A DNA stretch of 64,000 nucleotides from Actinomycetota bacterium (GCA_005779395.1 SXJP01000040.1:1-64000); one strand, 5' to 3'; counted from the stretch's first letter, positions 28,648 to 38,469 are shown. The notes: generated by a model not told the origin, from the sequence alone. Numbers and translations are program-made.

Positions 28648-31274
28648 CGGAGAGTCTCGACTCGAATATCGGTCACTGAAACTGAAGCGTCGATGAGTTC
28701 GGATGCGCCAGTGCCATCAGCAGAAAAACCGAGCGAAGCGGTACCTGGGGCAATGCCGCGCGCTGCCTTCAGTTCTACCGTGATGCTCCCGCGCGAGCTA
28801 GTTGCTTTCACGGATTCGCCGCTCAGCACTCCGAGGCGTGCAGCGTCGGCTGAGGAAACAAGCATCGTTGGTGCCTTCTTAAGCCCGACGAGCGACGGTG
28901 ACTCCGCAACGATACGACCTCCGTCGTAAAGCTTGCGGCCAACATTGACTCGCAGAGCGTATGCGTCACGCTGCGGAATCGACCTCGGTGCCACAACACG
29001 GTCCCAAACGAAAAGTGTCAACGCATCTTCAGTCGCAATTGTTCGGTCGATCTCTGCTGTTTCATCGACATCGCTGGCCTCAACGGCAACGTCGTCTCCA
29101 TCTGCGCGAATCGGCTCCCAACTCAAGGAGTACTCGATGTCGAGAGATGAGCCGCCACGTCGGAAGACAACCTCGCCGAGGTGGTCTGCGAAAGGCAACA
29201 CAACTCCGTCGCGGGCGTTTCGAATAGTGGCCGTCGACGCTCCAGCCCATGCCGGCGCCACACGACTGAATTCTTCGGTGATTTCATCGACCGTCTCAAG
29301 ATCGAAATCTGAACCCATGCGCTGCGCTAGTTCAGATGCGATACGCCAATCGTCGAGCGCAAGTCCGCTTGCTGAGACCTTACGGCTGACTCTCTGCACG
29401 CGCCCTTCTAGATTCGTGACAGTGCCACCCTGTTCGGCCCAGAGAGTGCAAGGCATGAATACCTTGGCGCGACGGTTTGAAGGAGTTTCGAATGCATCGA
29501 TTGCAATAACTACGCCGACAGTATCGAGTGCTTGCTTAGCTAGCGATCGATCCGGGAAATCCGCGAGCGGGTCGGCGCCAACAAGCACGAGGACATGAAT
29601 CTTGCCCTCAGCGCATGCCCGAAGTATTCCTTCGGTGCCGAGCCCGCGCTCGGCTGGCACGCTTCCCCAGTTCGAAGTGAAATGAACTCGTCCCGAATCG
29701 AGGCTCACCCGGCCCGGCAAGAATCCCGGTGCGAGTCCCGCTTCGAGTGCACCATGCACGTTCGACCGACGCAGCGCAGACAGGAACCGGACACGTGGCA
29801 ACGCTCCGAGCGCCGCCGCTGCGCTCACGACTGTGTCATCGCGCTCTGCCAAAGACGTACGGCCGAGTATTACAACGATGTTTCCCTCGCGGCTGCCGAT
29901 CGATCTTGTGGCCGCAGCGATCGTTTCATTCGCTGGCGTCGCCCCGCCGATTGCCGAGGCGAGTTGTTCGGCAACCAAGCCTTGCTCGCCAGGCGCCGCA
30001 CCTAACGCATGCGTGACGTACTTGCTCAAGCCGTGTGGTGCCGCAGAAAGGTCTACTAGCGGAACGCCGAGTTCAAGCGCAGCACGCTTCACGCGAAGGA
30101 ACAACACGGGGAGCTCTTCTTTGAGATCACCAGCACAAAGGACAATCGCGGCCGCGTTATCGAGGTCGCTGATTTGAGCACGATCCGAACCAAGAACAAC
30201 CTCGGCAGCTATGCCGTCGCCGAGTTGAGCGTCGACGTTGTCTGTGCCGATGACGCCCTTTGTGAGTCGCGCCCACGCATATGCGCTCTCGTTTGTACCG
30301 CTCGCCCCGCCGATCATGGCAATTGCGCCACCGCCGTGCAAGTTCTTAGCGCTCTTCAGTTCCGCCACCGCAGCATCAAGCGCCTGCGGCCACGACGCTT
30401 CCCGGCCACCAACCCGCGGAGTAAGAACCCTTGCTGCACTGTGTACATGTTCGTAGCCGAAGCGGCCCTTGTCGCACAACCAACCCTGGTTCACCGGTTC
30501 AGAATCGACACCGAGCAACCGCACGATTTGATTACTTGAACTTTGCACAGCTCCACGACAATGCACGGCACATGTCGTGCAACTCGTCTCAACTGTCGCA
30601 AGGTCCCACGGGCGCGCCTTAAATCGGTACGGCTTGGCCGTGAGTGCACCGACGGGACAGATCTGCACAACATTTCCAGAGAAGTACGACGAAAATGGGT
30701 CGTCAGGAAAATTCAGGACCTGCGTGTGATCGCCACGATCAACGAAACTAATGAGCGGATCGCCTGCAATCTCGTCTGCGAACCGGGTACAGCGCGCACA
30801 CTGAATACAACGTTCGCGGTCGAGCAAGACAAGATCGCTGATTGCAATCGGCTTTTCGAAGTGACGCTTTTCTTCTACGAAACGAGACTCGACTGGCCCA
30901 AATGCAAGTGTCGTGTCTTGCAGCGGGCACTCGCCTCCGCGATCGCAAACCGGGCAATCGAGCGGATGATTGATGAGCAACAATTCGAGTACGCCGTCTT
31001 GCGCCGCTTTCACGCTGTCGGTGTCTGTGTGACAAACCATTGCTTCACTAACCGGCATCGTGCATGCTGGCGGGAAACCACGGATACCGTCGACTTCGAC
31101 GAGACACATGCGACACATGCCGACGGGCTTCATGCGCTCGTGCCAACAAAAACGCGGGATGTAGATGCCGTTGTCTTGCGCGACTTTGATGAGAAGTTCA
31201 CCTGGGCGCGCTTCGATGCTTTTGCCATCGATTGTTACGGTCACTGTCGTCTTGGCTTCGTTCACAGCTGTCAT
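28644..31274 (-). CDS. nuoG: NADH-quinone oxidoreductase subunit G (14-gene operon)
   Basis: This 876-residue peripheral subunit is part of the NADH module. It holds a [2Fe-2S] site (RFCWHERMKPVGMCRMCLVE), the His-Cys [4Fe-4S] ligands (HPLDCPVCDRGGECPLQD), the N4 motif CIQCARC and an N7-type motif CTTCAVHC with a later Cys in GWLCDKG. A large molybdopterin-oxidoreductase-like domain without an obvious active site follows. The ATG overlaps the nuoF stop by 4 bases. Confidence 0.95.
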   Translation of the reverse strand: MTAVNEAKTTVTVTIDGKSIEARPGELLIKVAQDNGIYIPRFCWHERMKPVGMCRMCLVEVDGIRGFPPACTMPVSEAMVCHTDTDSVKAAQDGVLELLLINHPLDCPVCDRGGECPLQDTTLAFGPVESRFVEEKRHFEKPIAISDLVLLDRERCIQCARCTRFADEIAGDPLISFVDRGDHTQVLNFPDDPFSSYFSGNVVQICPVGALTAKPYRFKARPWDLATVETSCTTCAVHCRGAVQSSSNQIVRLLGVDSEPVNQGWLCDKGRFGYEHVHSAARVLTPRVGGREASWPQALDAAVAELKSAKNLHGGGAIAMIGGASGTNESAYAWARLTKGVIGTDNVDAQLGDGIAAEVVLGSDRAQISDLDNAAAIVLCAGDLKEELPVLFLRVKRAALELGVPLVDLSAAPHGLSKYVTHALGAAPGEQGLVAEQLASAIGGATPANETIAAATRSIGSREGNIVVILGRTSLAERDDTVVSAAAALGALPRVRFLSALRRSNVHGALEAGLAPGFLPGRVSLDSGRVHFTSNWGSVPAERGLGTEGILRACAEGKIHVLVLVGADPLADFPDRSLAKQALDTVGVVIAIDAFETPSNRRAKVFMPCTLWAEQGGTVTNLEGRVQRVSRKVSASGLALDDWRIASELAQRMGSDFDLETVDEITEEFSRVAPAWAGASTATIRNARDGVVLPFADHLGEVVFRRGGSSLDIEYSLSWEPIRADGDDVAVEASDVDETAEIDRTIATEDALTLFVWDRVVAPRSIPQRDAYALRVNVGRKLYDGGRIVAESPSLVGLKKAPTMLVSSADAARLGVLSGESVKATSSRGSITVELKAARGIAPGTASLGFSADGTGASELIDASVSVTDIRVETLR

Positions 31275-32620
31275 GAATTAACCCTGACGTTCACGGCGAT
31301 GCCCGGTCGACCACCACTGCACGCAGCGTCGACCTCGGCTCGGAAGTATTTCTCGAGGCTCGCTACAGCGCTTACTGGCGACGGTCCGAGCGGACAGATA
31401 GTGGTCTGCGTGAACGGTGCTCGCAAGACATCGGGCGAGACGTTCGCGCTCATCGACAACAGTAACTCCATGTCGGTCGGGCGGCCTTGCCCATGGCTCA
31501 TGCGATACAAGATCTTCTCGATCCATCCGGTGCCTTCGCGGCACGGCGTGCACTTGCCACAGCTTTCGTGCGCATAAAACTTAGCTAGACGCCAAGCGAC
31601 CAACACCGGGTCCGTGCTCTGGTCGTAGACCATGATTGCGCCAGAGCCAAGAGTTGTACCAAGTTTGGCTGTGATGTCATCGATGTCGTAGACCTGGTCG
31701 AGGTGCTCGTCGCAGTTCACGAGCCATTGGAACGATGCCCCACCGGGAAGGAAGAATTTCAGTTCTTTGTCGTCGCGAAGTCCCCCACAAAGTTCGAAAA
31801 TGATTTCGCGGAAAGTCATGCCGAATTCGATCTCATAAATTCCGGGGTTCTTGATGTGACCCGAAATTGCAGCAACCCGAGTACCGGTACTGCGCCCAAC
31901 GCCTAGTTTGGCGTACTCGGCCCCGCCCATCTTGATGATGTGTGTAAGAGTCGAGGCTGTTTCAACGTTGTTGACCACCGTCGGTTTCGCGTACACACCT
32001 GAGTGGATCGGAAGAGGTGGCTTAATTCGCGGCATACCGCGCTTGCCTTCGAGACTCTCGATCAGTGCGCTTTCTTCGCCACAGATATATGCACCGGCTC
32101 CGCGGTGTACAACGATGTCGAGGCTGAAGCCCGAACCTTGAATATTTTCGCCGACCCAGCCGTTTGCGGAAGCTTCTTTCACCGCATTGACTACGCGGTC
32201 ATACCCGAGTGCGAACTCGCCGCGCAGATAGATGAAGGCCTTGTTGATGCCACATGCAAACGCCTCGATGCAGACGCCTTCTACGAGGGCATGCGGATCC
32301 TTTTCGATGATCTCGCGGTCCTTGAAAGTGGAAGGCTCGCCCTCGTCGCCGTTGATCACAAGGTAACGCGGGAAGACGTCCGCTGGGAGCGATTCCCACT
32401 TGATCGCCGTCGGGAAGTTCGCCCCGCCTCGCCCGCGTAGACCAGACGCCTTGACTTGCGCCAAGAGGTCGGCTGCATCGCCCTTGCGTAGGACATCTGC
32501 CCAAATTTGGTACGCACCGTCGGCGCGGGCGTTTTCGTACTTCCATGCATCTACAACGTCGTGGAGTCTGCGCGTGACTATGCGCGTCTCGCGTACCTCA
32601 ATCTTTTTTGTGTCAGTCAT
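31271..32620 (-). CDS. nuoF: NADH-quinone oxidoreductase subunit F (14-gene operon)
   Basis: This 449-residue flavoprotein binds NADH and FMN. The glycine-rich SGLRGRGGANFPTAIKW and EPSTFKDREI regions mark the nucleotide sites, and SCGKCTPCREGTGW with TTICPLGP gives the four Cys of cluster N3. It oxidises NADH and is the entry point of the 14-subunit enzyme. The start overlaps the nuoE stop by 4 bases. Confidence 0.96.
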   Translation of the reverse strand: MTDTKKIEVRETRIVTRRLHDVVDAWKYENARADGAYQIWADVLRKGDAADLLAQVKASGLRGRGGANFPTAIKWESLPADVFPRYLVINGDEGEPSTFKDREIIEKDPHALVEGVCIEAFACGINKAFIYLRGEFALGYDRVVNAVKEASANGWVGENIQGSGFSLDIVVHRGAGAYICGEESALIESLEGKRGMPRIKPPLPIHSGVYAKPTVVNNVETASTLTHIIKMGGAEYAKLGVGRSTGTRVAAISGHIKNPGIYEIEFGMTFREIIFELCGGLRDDKELKFFLPGGASFQWLVNCDEHLDQVYDIDDITAKLGTTLGSGAIMVYDQSTDPVLVAWRLAKFYAHESCGKCTPCREGTGWIEKILYRMSHGQGRPTDMELLLSMSANVSPDVLRAPFTQTTICPLGPSPVSAVASLEKYFRAEVDAACSGGRPGIAVNVRVNS

Positions 32621-33105
32621 TTCAGACCGCCTGACACTCCACGTGGTTGCAGCACGCCAGACTTGTAATCGTCGACTATGGCTGCTGCCATCTCAGGTAC
32701 CAAGTGTTCGTGGTACTCGTAGTTCACCTGCATCGCCGGGGCATTCCCACACGCAGCAAGGCACTCAACCTCTTCCACGAACACGTCATCGTCCGCTGCG
32801 TAGCGGTCGTTGAGGTGTTCAAGGATTTCGGGACCACCAACTACAAGACAGGTCACGTTCGTGCACACGCTTACCACTAGCTTCCCGCATGGCCGACGCT
32901 TGTACATCGTGTAGAAACTGCAAACACCTTGGACGTCGGCGGGCGTTGTTCCTACGAGGTCTGCAATCTCTGCCATGGCCTCTGTTGTTAGCCAACCATC
33001 TTGATCCTGTGCGATGTGGGCTAGCGGAAGTATGGCTGAATGAGCATCTGGATACTGCGCGATAACGGACTGCGCTCGTGCGAGATTCTCGGGTGTGAAA
33101 CTCAT
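32617..33105 (-). CDS. nuoE: NADH-quinone oxidoreductase subunit E (14-gene operon)
   Basis: This 162-residue thioredoxin-fold subunit with a [2Fe-2S] cluster shows the four ligands as SVCTNVTCLV and VECLAACGNAP. It pairs with NuoF in the NADH module. ATG at 33105 overlaps the nuoD stop (ATGA). Confidence 0.95.
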   Translation of the reverse strand: MSFTPENLARAQSVIAQYPDAHSAILPLAHIAQDQDGWLTTEAMAEIADLVGTTPADVQGVCSFYTMYKRRPCGKLVVSVCTNVTCLVVGGPEILEHLNDRYAADDDVFVEEVECLAACGNAPAMQVNYEYHEHLVPEMAAAIVDDYKSGVLQPRGVSGGLK

Positions 33106-34388
33106 CGATCGACCTCACCCAAGATCGGGTCGATGCTCGAAACGATTGCGACGGCATCGGCGACTAGAGCGTTACGCACCATTGGGCCCATTGATTGAAG
33201 GTTGTAAAATGATGGACCGCGAACATGCATGCGTAGCGGCTTCGCTGAACCGTCGCTCACGATGTAGCAACCGATCTCTCCACGTGGACTCTCAACTGCA
33301 ACATACGTTTCCCCTGCAGGAACTTTGAATCCTTCTGTAAACAATTTGAAATGGTGAATGAGCGCTTCCATCGACTCGTCGATGCGCGCACGCGGTGGTG
33401 GCGTTACTTTTGCGTCATCTACTCGATAGTCGCCCGCAGGCATTTTCGCCACGCACTGACGCACGATCTTGATTGACTCGTAGATCTCTTCAAGCCGAAC
33501 GCGCCACCGGTCGTAGACATCGCCAGCGGTTGCGTAGACAACGTCAAAGTCGACCTCGTTGTATTTGAGATACGGCTGTGACTTGCGAAGGTCCCATGCG
33601 AATCCAGTGCTGCGCAAGATCGGACCCGTAATTGAAAGATCGAGGCATTCTTGAGTCGTGATCGTGCCAACGCCAACGAGTCGGCTTTTCCAGATCGGGT
33701 TCTCCGTGAGAAGGTCGGCATAGTCGCGCACACCTGCTTCGACTTTTTCGAGGGTTGCTAAGACGTCGGTAGCCCAACCGTCTGGGAGGTCTGCTGCGAC
33801 TCCTCCGACGCGAATGAAATTGTGGTTCATCCGTAGTCCGGTAATGCTCTCGAGGAGGCGAAGGGTTTCTTCGCGCTCGCGCCAGCCGTAAATCATCATC
33901 GAGACCGCACCGATGTCCATGCCGTTCGTGGCTTGGAACAAAAGGTGAGAGCTAATCCGGTTGAGTTCGACAAGCATCATTCGGATCCACTGCGCACGAT
34001 CGGGGACTTCGATTTCGAGAAGTTTCTCGACTGCCATGCAGTACACGAGTTCATTCGAAAGCGGTGATGCGTAATCCATGCGGGTCACGTTCGTGCAGCC
34101 CTGCACGTAGCTCAGTTCTTCGCCGGTTTTTTCCATGCCTGTATGCAGGTAACCGATGACGGCTTTGGCGTTAACGACTTCCTCGGAGTCGAGCTCCATC
34201 ATGACGCGCAATACGCCGTGAGTTGACGGGTGCTGAGGACCCATGTTGATGAGCATCGTGTCGCCGAGTTCGTCGTCTGGCCACGGCGCGCCAGTCACGA
34301 CCAATTCCTTTTGCGTCAACTTGAGCTTCTGTTTGCCCTCGTCTGTTTGACGACGAAGTCGGCTGAACATTTTCGATCTCTCGGTCAT
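33102..34388 (-). CDS. nuoD: NADH-quinone oxidoreductase subunit D (14-gene operon)
   Basis: This 428-residue quinone-site subunit has INMGPQHPSTHGVLRV and the conserved Tyr in TRMDYASPLSNE (Tyr106), in contrast to the Trp in the 11-gene paralogue. The C-terminal GEVDR end is usual. The start overlaps the nuoC stop by 4 bases. Confidence 0.95.
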   Translation of the reverse strand: MTERSKMFSRLRRQTDEGKQKLKLTQKELVVTGAPWPDDELGDTMLINMGPQHPSTHGVLRVMMELDSEEVVNAKAVIGYLHTGMEKTGEELSYVQGCTNVTRMDYASPLSNELVYCMAVEKLLEIEVPDRAQWIRMMLVELNRISSHLLFQATNGMDIGAVSMMIYGWREREETLRLLESITGLRMNHNFIRVGGVAADLPDGWATDVLATLEKVEAGVRDYADLLTENPIWKSRLVGVGTITTQECLDLSITGPILRSTGFAWDLRKSQPYLKYNEVDFDVVYATAGDVYDRWRVRLEEIYESIKIVRQCVAKMPAGDYRVDDAKVTPPPRARIDESMEALIHHFKLFTEGFKVPAGETYVAVESPRGEIGCYIVSDGSAKPLRMHVRGPSFYNLQSMGPMVRNALVADAVAIVSSIDPILGEVDR

Positions 34389-34927
34389 CGCGGACTCGGA
34401 TCAGTCTTGAATGTCACAGGGACACGCGCTGCTGCAAAGTCCTTGCGCAACGGGTGCCCTTCCCACTCGTCCGGCATCATGATGCGGGTGAGGTCGGGGT
34501 GACCTTCAAAGTTGATGCCAAATAGATCGAACACTTCCCGTTCGGCGAAGTTCGCGCCCGAAAAGATTGGGGTAACAGACGGCACCGTTGGATCTGTCGA
34601 AGGAACCTCGCAGATGACTCGGATTCGACGGTTGCGAGCATGGCTAAGGAAGTTCGCGATTACCTCGAACCGTTCTGGCTCGACACCCGATGGCAGATTT
34701 CGTGCCGGGTTCGTGAGGTGGTCAACGGCTGTCACATCGACGCACATCGTGAACTGCTGCTCGTCTCGGAGCAGCTTTGCCGCTTCTGCGAGCTTCGAAC
34801 GTTCGAGATACACAACCGGCTGGGCAAGTGAGTCTCTGTAGATCGCGCCGAACTGAGCACAAAGGACCGTCGCCACGTCATCGACATCCACCGGCGCGTT
34901 ATTCGTCTCTGTGGCTTCGTCTGACAT
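34385..34927 (-). CDS. nuoC: NADH-quinone oxidoreductase subunit C (14-gene operon)
   Basis: This 180-residue subunit has the 30-kDa signature in EREVFDLFGINFEGHPDLTR and DEWEGHPLRKDF. The ATG at 34927 is preferred; an in-frame TTG lies 9 bases upstream. It follows nuoB after a 33-bp gap, the longest inside this operon. Confidence 0.93.
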   Translation of the reverse strand: MSDEATETNNAPVDVDDVATVLCAQFGAIYRDSLAQPVVYLERSKLAEAAKLLRDEQQFTMCVDVTAVDHLTNPARNLPSGVEPERFEVIANFLSHARNRRIRVICEVPSTDPTVPSVTPIFSGANFAEREVFDLFGINFEGHPDLTRIMMPDEWEGHPLRKDFAAARVPVTFKTDPSPR

Positions 34928-34960
34928 GTCGCTCAAGTTCTTGTCGTTTACTAGTGAGGA

Positions 34961-35515
34961 TCAGGCTGGTGCTGTGGCTTCAGCGTTTAGTTGGATAGCA
35001 GCACCGCCGGTATGGCTGTTGGCCCGCCGACGCATTAGCTCGCCGCTACGGATTTGTTCGTGCAGGGTCAGGATGCCGTGCATAAGTGTCTCTGGGCCAG
35101 GAGGGCAGCCAGGCACATAGACATCTACCGGCACGATCTGGTCAACGCCTTGCACGATCGCGTAATTGTTGAACATCCCGCCGCTGCTTGCACATACGCC
35201 CATTGAGATGACCCACTTGGGTTCGACCATCTGGTCATATACCTGACGAAGTACAGGCGCCATCTTTTGTGAGACGCGTCCAGCGACAATCATCAGGTCG
35301 GCTTGACGCGGGCTAGCTCGAAATACTTCCATGCCGTAACGAGCGATGTCGTAGTGCGCGGCACCCGATGCCATCATTTCGATTGCGCAGCAGGCGAGCC
35401 CAAATGTTGCTGGAAAAACAGAGTTGCGACGTGCCCACTTGACTAAATCTTCGAGCATTCCTGTAGCGAACCCATGTGGGACTGCTTCGAGACCAATGTG
35501 TGGAAGTTCGGTCAT
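34961..35515 (-). CDS. nuoB: NADH-quinone oxidoreductase subunit B (14-gene operon)
   Basis: This 184-residue N2-cluster subunit has the Cys set [23 protein letters not shown] and [11 protein letters not shown]. The ATG at 35515 overlaps the nuoA stop as ATGA, which settles the start against a longer open frame. The C-terminal 25 residues are a variable tail. Confidence 0.95.
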   Translation of the reverse strand: MTELPHIGLEAVPHGFATGMLEDLVKWARRNSVFPATFGLACCAIEMMASGAAHYDIARYGMEVFRASPRQADLMIVAGRVSQKMAPVLRQVYDQMVEPKWVISMGVCASSGGMFNNYAIVQGVDQIVPVDVYVPGCPPGPETLMHGILTLHEQIRSGELMRRRANSHTGGAAIQLNAEATAPA

Positions 35516-35964
35516 GCGGCTTGTCCTGTTGTGCCTTCGGTGAGTGCAGGATCGAGTACCGCAACGGATGTACGACGTACTGGAACTATCTCTCGGATGA
35601 CCTGTGCCACAGGACCCCATGCGAGTGCGCCAACAGACAGTAGGTATGCAAACGGAATTAGGAGGACGAGCACAAAAATCGTTATCGCTACGAGTCCGAA
35701 TACGCCAAGACCTCTCATCACCATGGCGAACGGATAGAGAAACACGATCTCAACATCAAGAACGATGAAACTCATGGCTACCAAGAAGAACTTCACTGGG
35801 AAACGCTCTGCAGGTTCTGATTCTGGAACGATGCCACACTCGTACGCGGCTTGTTTTGCGCTGTTCGGATTGCGTGGACCAAGCAAGATCGACGCGACAA
35901 ATGACGCAAGCACAAACACAATTACAAGTGCAATCATGCCAACAAGCGGCAGGTAATCGTTCAC
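35512..35964 (-). CDS. nuoA: NADH-quinone oxidoreductase subunit A (14-gene operon), first nuo gene
   Basis: This 150-residue, three-helix subunit has [20 protein letters not shown] and [15 protein letters not shown], the common bacterial form with the Cys of the YECG loop. Translation seems to begin at GTG 35964. The upstream gene ends 69 bp away on the same strand, so the operon may be read through from it. Confidence 0.93.
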   Translation of the reverse strand: MNDYLPLVGMIALVIVFVLASFVASILLGPRNPNSAKQAAYECGIVPESEPAERFPVKFFLVAMSFIVLDVEIVFLYPFAMVMRGLGVFGLVAITIFVLVLLIPFAYLLSVGALAWGPVAQVIREIVPVRRTSVAVLDPALTEGTTGQAA

Positions 35965-36033
35965 GTTGACGAAACTAACCGGCGCGCCCGCTGTGGCTGC
36001 TCATCGGGCGACTCAAATTTGCACGTGAATCGG

Positions 36034-37344
36034 CTAAGGCTCTGGACCGATCTTCACGATCTGCGCGACGAGTTTGTATGCAGCTTCGGCCGGACCAAGT
36101 TCGTCTGGTCGCATCAGGTTCGCCATTATTCGCAACACCCATTCCATGAGCGACCTGTTGTGCATGCCGACGCGAGCTAATTCGCGCATGATCGCGGGAT
36201 TGCCTATCGCCTTCACGAAGGCCCGCGCCACTTTGAAATACAAGCCGTAGATTTCTTGCAATCGTTCTTCGTATGTAAGTAGTGCGAGTCCATCGCCACT
36301 TGTTAGTGCGAGGCTCACGGCATCTGCTGCGAGTCTGCCCGTCTCAAAAGCAGTCGAGATGCCTTCGCCGTTGAATGGATTAACGGACCCGGCCGCATCA
36401 CCAACGACGATCCATGTCGGTCCGACATGCGGGGTAACGCAGCCACCGGTTGGCAGGCGTCCCCCAGTTGCCGGACCACATGATGTCTCGGGCTTTATTC
36501 CCCAACGCTCAGGGGCTGTCTGCGTAAACGCATCCATCAGCTTGGTCGTATTTATGTCTTTCCAGCCTTTGAAGGTCGATAGCAAGCCACAGCCGACATT
36601 TATTGTGCCGTCACCAACCGGAAAAATCCATCCATAACCGGGCAAATGGTTTCCATCGCGGTCTTTGATGTCTAGGTGGCTCTCGATCCAGGGGTCGTCG
36701 TGCATCGGGCTTTCGTAATAGCCCCGAATTGCCATGCCGAGCGGGTAGCTCCGATCCCTAGAAGTACCCAAAGCCCTTCCGAATCGCCCGTTCGCACCAT
36801 CGGCAATAACCACATATTTCGCCTGAACCGTTACTTTTTCGCCACTATCTTTGTGCTTCACTACCACGCCACGCACGATTCCGTGCTCGAGCACGGGTTC
36901 TATTGCCTCGGCGCCTGTCCAAAGCTCCGCTCCTGCTTTAACTGCGTTGTCTGCGACCATCTGATCGAGTTCTCGCCTGCGCACGACATACCCGTACGAA
37001 GGGAACTCGGGGTGCGACGGCCATGGCATTTCTAGCGTTACCCCATGGGCGATCGCCCGTAGCCCGTCGTATCGCAGGTAGTTGTCCGCAAGGCGGTCAC
37101 CGAGACCCATGTCGCTGAGTTGGCGGACTGCGCGTGGCGTTAGTCCATCACCACAGGTTTTCTCTCGCGGGAAGTCTTTCTTCTCTATGCAGAGCACCCG
37201 ATGCCCGTTTTGTCCGAGCCAGAAAGCGCACGCAGCACCAGCAGGTCCAGCGCCGACAATTACCGCGTCAAAAACTGCGTCGTTGCTTGCCGATTTCACC
37301 GCCATGTGATCCATCGTCGCGCACCGAGACACGCATGCGTTCAT
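36034..37344 (-). CDS. Geranylgeranyl-reductase-family FAD oxidoreductase (likely menaquinone side-chain reductase)
   Basis: This 436-residue flavoprotein has the FAD Rossmann motif VIVGAGPAGAACAFWLGQNG, then EKKDFPREKTCGDGLTPRAV, and the second FAD segment VVGDAAGSVNPFNGEGI. The GGR family reduces isoprenoid double bonds; the mycobacterial member MenJ saturates one unit of menaquinone. Its place just upstream of nuoA and opposite a quinol-oxidising operon suggests the same substrate here. ATG 37344 is the longest start, while Met11 or Met14 (MAVKSASND) may be the real one. Confidence 0.82.
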   Translation of the reverse strand: MNACVSRCATMDHMAVKSASNDAVFDAVIVGAGPAGAACAFWLGQNGHRVLCIEKKDFPREKTCGDGLTPRAVRQLSDMGLGDRLADNYLRYDGLRAIAHGVTLEMPWPSHPEFPSYGYVVRRRELDQMVADNAVKAGAELWTGAEAIEPVLEHGIVRGVVVKHKDSGEKVTVQAKYVVIADGANGRFGRALGTSRDRSYPLGMAIRGYYESPMHDDPWIESHLDIKDRDGNHLPGYGWIFPVGDGTINVGCGLLSTFKGWKDINTTKLMDAFTQTAPERWGIKPETSCGPATGGRLPTGGCVTPHVGPTWIVVGDAAGSVNPFNGEGISTAFETGRLAADAVSLALTSGDGLALLTYEERLQEIYGLYFKVARAFVKAIGNPAIMRELARVGMHNRSLMEWVLRIMANLMRPDELGPAEAAYKLVAQIVKIGPEP

Positions 37345-37358
37345 CGACTATGCGAGCA

Positions 37359-37381
37359 TGTGATTTTGTGCATGGATCACG
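37359..37381. promoter_or_regulatory. Imperfect inverted repeat in divergent region
   Basis: TGTGAT and ATCACG form an inverted repeat (one mismatch) with an 11-base spacer, between the divergent reductase/nuo genes and the cytochrome b6f-like operon. A shorter reading TGTG-N6-TCAC lies inside. Such TGTGA/TCACA half sites are used by Rex and CRP-type regulators, but the spacing does not match their consensus. It could be an operator for either or both operons. Confidence 0.3.
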
Positions 37382-37512
37382 GCGTGAGAATCGCGAATTT
37401 TCATGGTTGTCGTCGATGAGTCGCGTCTTCATCTAGCGTGCTAGTAAGCCATGCAAGAAGCGACACGAACGCCGCTTCGCCGCCACTCGACTACCCGCAG
37501 GAGTACACAGGA

Positions 37513-38031
37513 ATGAGGCATGTTCTCGGTTTAGCCGTGCCCAATATCCTGCCCGAAACGTTGGGCTTGCGCGCTGCTGGTCGTTTGATTTGGACGACAG
37601 TCCTATTCGTAGTTTTGCTTTCACCTGTCGTGGTTGCGTTGAAACGCCAGAAGTCAAAACTCAAAGCAACTTGGGCTCAAGCAATGGCTGGCGCTGTTTA
37701 TGTTTGGGTGCTAATGGTCCTCGCCTACGGATCGATTCCGCATGAGTGGCTCACGTTCGCAAACGGTTACCTCAAGTGGGATGAGTCTCACTTCTTGCTC
37801 ACTTCTGGCCAATCGATTGGTCCGTTCAACTGGCTCAACCTAGACGTCGATAAGCGCGCCATAACCGACACAGTCGCCACGCTTATCTATGTTGTGTTGG
37901 CCGTCGCCAACTTCAAAATGTTTGCGGCATGGCAACGGCGCCCAGAGGCGCCATCTGTTAGCACCGCAGTCGAGACTGAAAAGGTCATTGGTACATCTGC
38001 ATTCGGACGCCCAGTAACGGTGAAGTCGTAA
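37513..38031 (+). CDS. Membrane protein of unknown function, first gene of the b6f-like operon
   Basis: I do not recognise this 172-residue protein. It has about three hydrophobic segments (roughly residues 22-43, 55-75 and 118-140) and no haem or metal motif. The ATG at 37513 (MRHVLGLAVPN) is preceded by GCAGGAG at nine bases; an upstream frame to 37438 lacks a signal. It ends 4 bp before a ferredoxin gene and leads an operon of quinol-oxidising enzymes, so it is probably an accessory or anchoring subunit of that complex. Confidence 0.75.
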   Translation: MRHVLGLAVPNILPETLGLRAAGRLIWTTVLFVVLLSPVVVALKRQKSKLKATWAQAMAGAVYVWVLMVLAYGSIPHEWLTFANGYLKWDESHFLLTSGQSIGPFNWLNLDVDKRAITDTVATLIYVVLAVANFKMFAAWQRRPEAPSVSTAVETEKVIGTSAFGRPVTVKS

Positions 38032-38035
38032 AGAC

Positions 38036-38449
38036 ATGGCCAAGATCGACGCCAATCCGCCGATGCCAGACTTCAGCACGGACTACGTCCTGCAAGAGGT
38101 CGATCCAAATTGGCTCACCAAGGCAGTCAAGCCAAAGCAGTTTTTGCACATTGACCAAGCCGAATGCATCATGTGTGAAGGCTGCGTCGACATTTGCCCT
38201 TGGAAGTGCATTCACATGTTGTCGCTCGATGCGATCACAGACGCGACAAATGCCGACCAACCAGGTGACGATCCGACCGACCATGTGTTTTTTGTCGTCG
38301 ACGAAGACATCTGCACGCGCTGCGCACTTTGCGTCGATCGCTGCCCAACAGGCGTCATCGTGTTAGGCAAGGTCACAGATAAATGGTCCGATGGGGACCC
38401 GAACGACCGTACTAATCGTCACGGCTACGCCTACGGCGTCCGTTTCTAA
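38036..38449 (+). CDS. 2[4Fe-4S] ferredoxin-type protein in the b6f-like operon
   Basis: This 137-residue soluble protein has two complete ferredoxin motifs: CIMCEGCVDICP (Cys44, 47, 50, 54) and CTRCALCVDRCP (Cys93, 96, 99, 103). A ninth Cys (Cys58 in PWKC) lies after the first. Extra N- and C-terminal stretches (about 40 and 30 residues) make it larger than free ferredoxins. Placed between a membrane protein and cytochrome b, it is likely a peripheral electron-transfer subunit of the complex, rather than a general ferredoxin. This placement is what makes the operon unusual. Confidence 0.9.
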   Translation: MAKIDANPPMPDFSTDYVLQEVDPNWLTKAVKPKQFLHIDQAECIMCEGCVDICPWKCIHMLSLDAITDATNADQPGDDPTDHVFFVVDEDICTRCALCVDRCPTGVIVLGKVTDKWSDGDPNDRTNRHGYAYGVRF

Positions 38450-38469
38450 GTAGACCTCAGGAGAAACTC

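Noticed and set aside
8935..35964. Two nuo operons as an assembly artefact or recent duplication
   Set aside because: Paralogues differ in length, motif residues and gene content (A, B, C, D, H, I, J, K, L, M and N are all diverged), so they are old and distinct.
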